Shown: positions 5,835 to 6,011 of the stretch, piece after piece | How positions within the stretch are numbered: position 1 is the first letter of the stretch | Layout: each line of letters starts with the position of its first letter | Assembly (NCBI GenBank): GCA_950075905.1 | Contig: CATMVR010000344.1 | Location: forward strand, 1-6,011 | Reading direction: 5' to 3' | Source of the DNA: an uncultured Persicitalea sp. | GTDB taxonomy: Bacteria; Bacteroidota; Bacteroidia; Cytophagales; Spirosomataceae | Length of the DNA: 6,011 nt | Made by a program: the position numbers and the translations under genes | Notes under the pieces: model-generated | The model's database searches: none | Seen by the model: the letters and a program-made list of their open reading frames with translations, nothing else | Told to the model about the DNA's origin: nothing

Positions 5835-6011
5835 TTAGACTTTGAAAATAATTTTTCTACGGTACAGGAAAAGTAAAATAACAAACCAGATCAACAGGTA
5901 AATCAGTGCTCCGGCCATGGAAGCGTTTTTTGGTTCGGCAAAATAAGGGGCAATCTGGTAATTGTACAAATAACTCTGCAAACCGATCGTTTCCCCCGGC
6001 TCGGCAGAACG
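5835..6011 (-). CDS. C-terminus of a membrane protein, probably NagX/DUF5009-like acyltransferase (partial)
   Basis: Only the last 58 codons are inside the window; the gene continues beyond position 6011. The frame is open from the edge to a TAA at 5835-5837. It begins RSAEPGETIGLQSYLYNYQI and ends in one strong transmembrane helix (about ALIYLLIWFVILLFLY) followed by a short basic tail, RRKIIFKV. A final helix ending in Y-R-K-K-I-x-x-K-V is how many Bacteroidota heparan-alpha-glucosaminide N-acetyltransferase-like (NagX, COG4299) proteins finish. These multi-pass proteins are thought to acetylate amino sugars across the inner membrane. The assignment comes from the tail only. Other polytopic membrane proteins, for example an ABC-type permease, remain possible. 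Confidence 0.6.
   Translation of the reverse strand, partial: RSAEPGETIGLQSYLYNYQIAPYFAEPKNASMAGALIYLLIWFVILLFLYRRKIIFKV

Overview
The window looks like a chromosomal segment of a Bacteroidota bacterium, probably from the Cytophagales (Spirosoma/Dyadobacter-like). This rests on inference from the gene families and from the regulatory style: several AT-rich TAnnTTTG boxes typical of Bacteroidota promoters, start codons without clear Shine-Dalgarno sequences, a tandem pair of exported Ferritin_2-type proteins, and a C-terminal fragment that resembles the NagX/DUF5009 membrane acyltransferases. No rRNA, tRNA, CRISPR array or transposase was seen.

Layout from left to right. Positions 1-97 are non-coding and hold a perfect 15-bp-arm hairpin next to a 15-bp tandem duplication. 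The minus-strand gene tyrS (98-1405) encodes a complete tyrosyl-tRNA synthetase, with a TAnnTTTG-type promoter just upstream. A gap of about 400 bp (1406-1802) separates it from the next genes. This gap contains a perfect 11-bp-arm inverted repeat overlapping a promoter-like box, and a possible 26-codon ORF. Two plus-strand genes (1803-2513 and 2547-3338) encode ferritin-like proteins carrying twin-arginine export signals, the first with a lipobox. They form an operon closed by a strong intrinsic terminator (3360-3395).

After a leader of about 160 bp comes a tightly coupled plus-strand pair, 2 nt apart: a MNT/AbiEii-like nucleotidyltransferase (3556-4308) and a calcineurin-like metallophosphoesterase (4311-5048). 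Pairing a putative nucleotide-adding enzyme with a putative phosphoester-cleaving enzyme is the most interesting functional hypothesis here. Convergent to them, on the minus strand, is a secreted beta-rich protein of unknown function (5065-5796). It lies 38 bp downstream of the 3' end of a membrane protein gene cut by the window edge (5835-6011).

Most of the window is ordinary. The points worth a second look are the operator-like palindrome before the ferritin-like operon, the loss of a predicted metal-ligand histidine in the second ferritin-like protein, the nucleotidyltransferase-phosphoesterase pair, and the palindromic element after tyrS.
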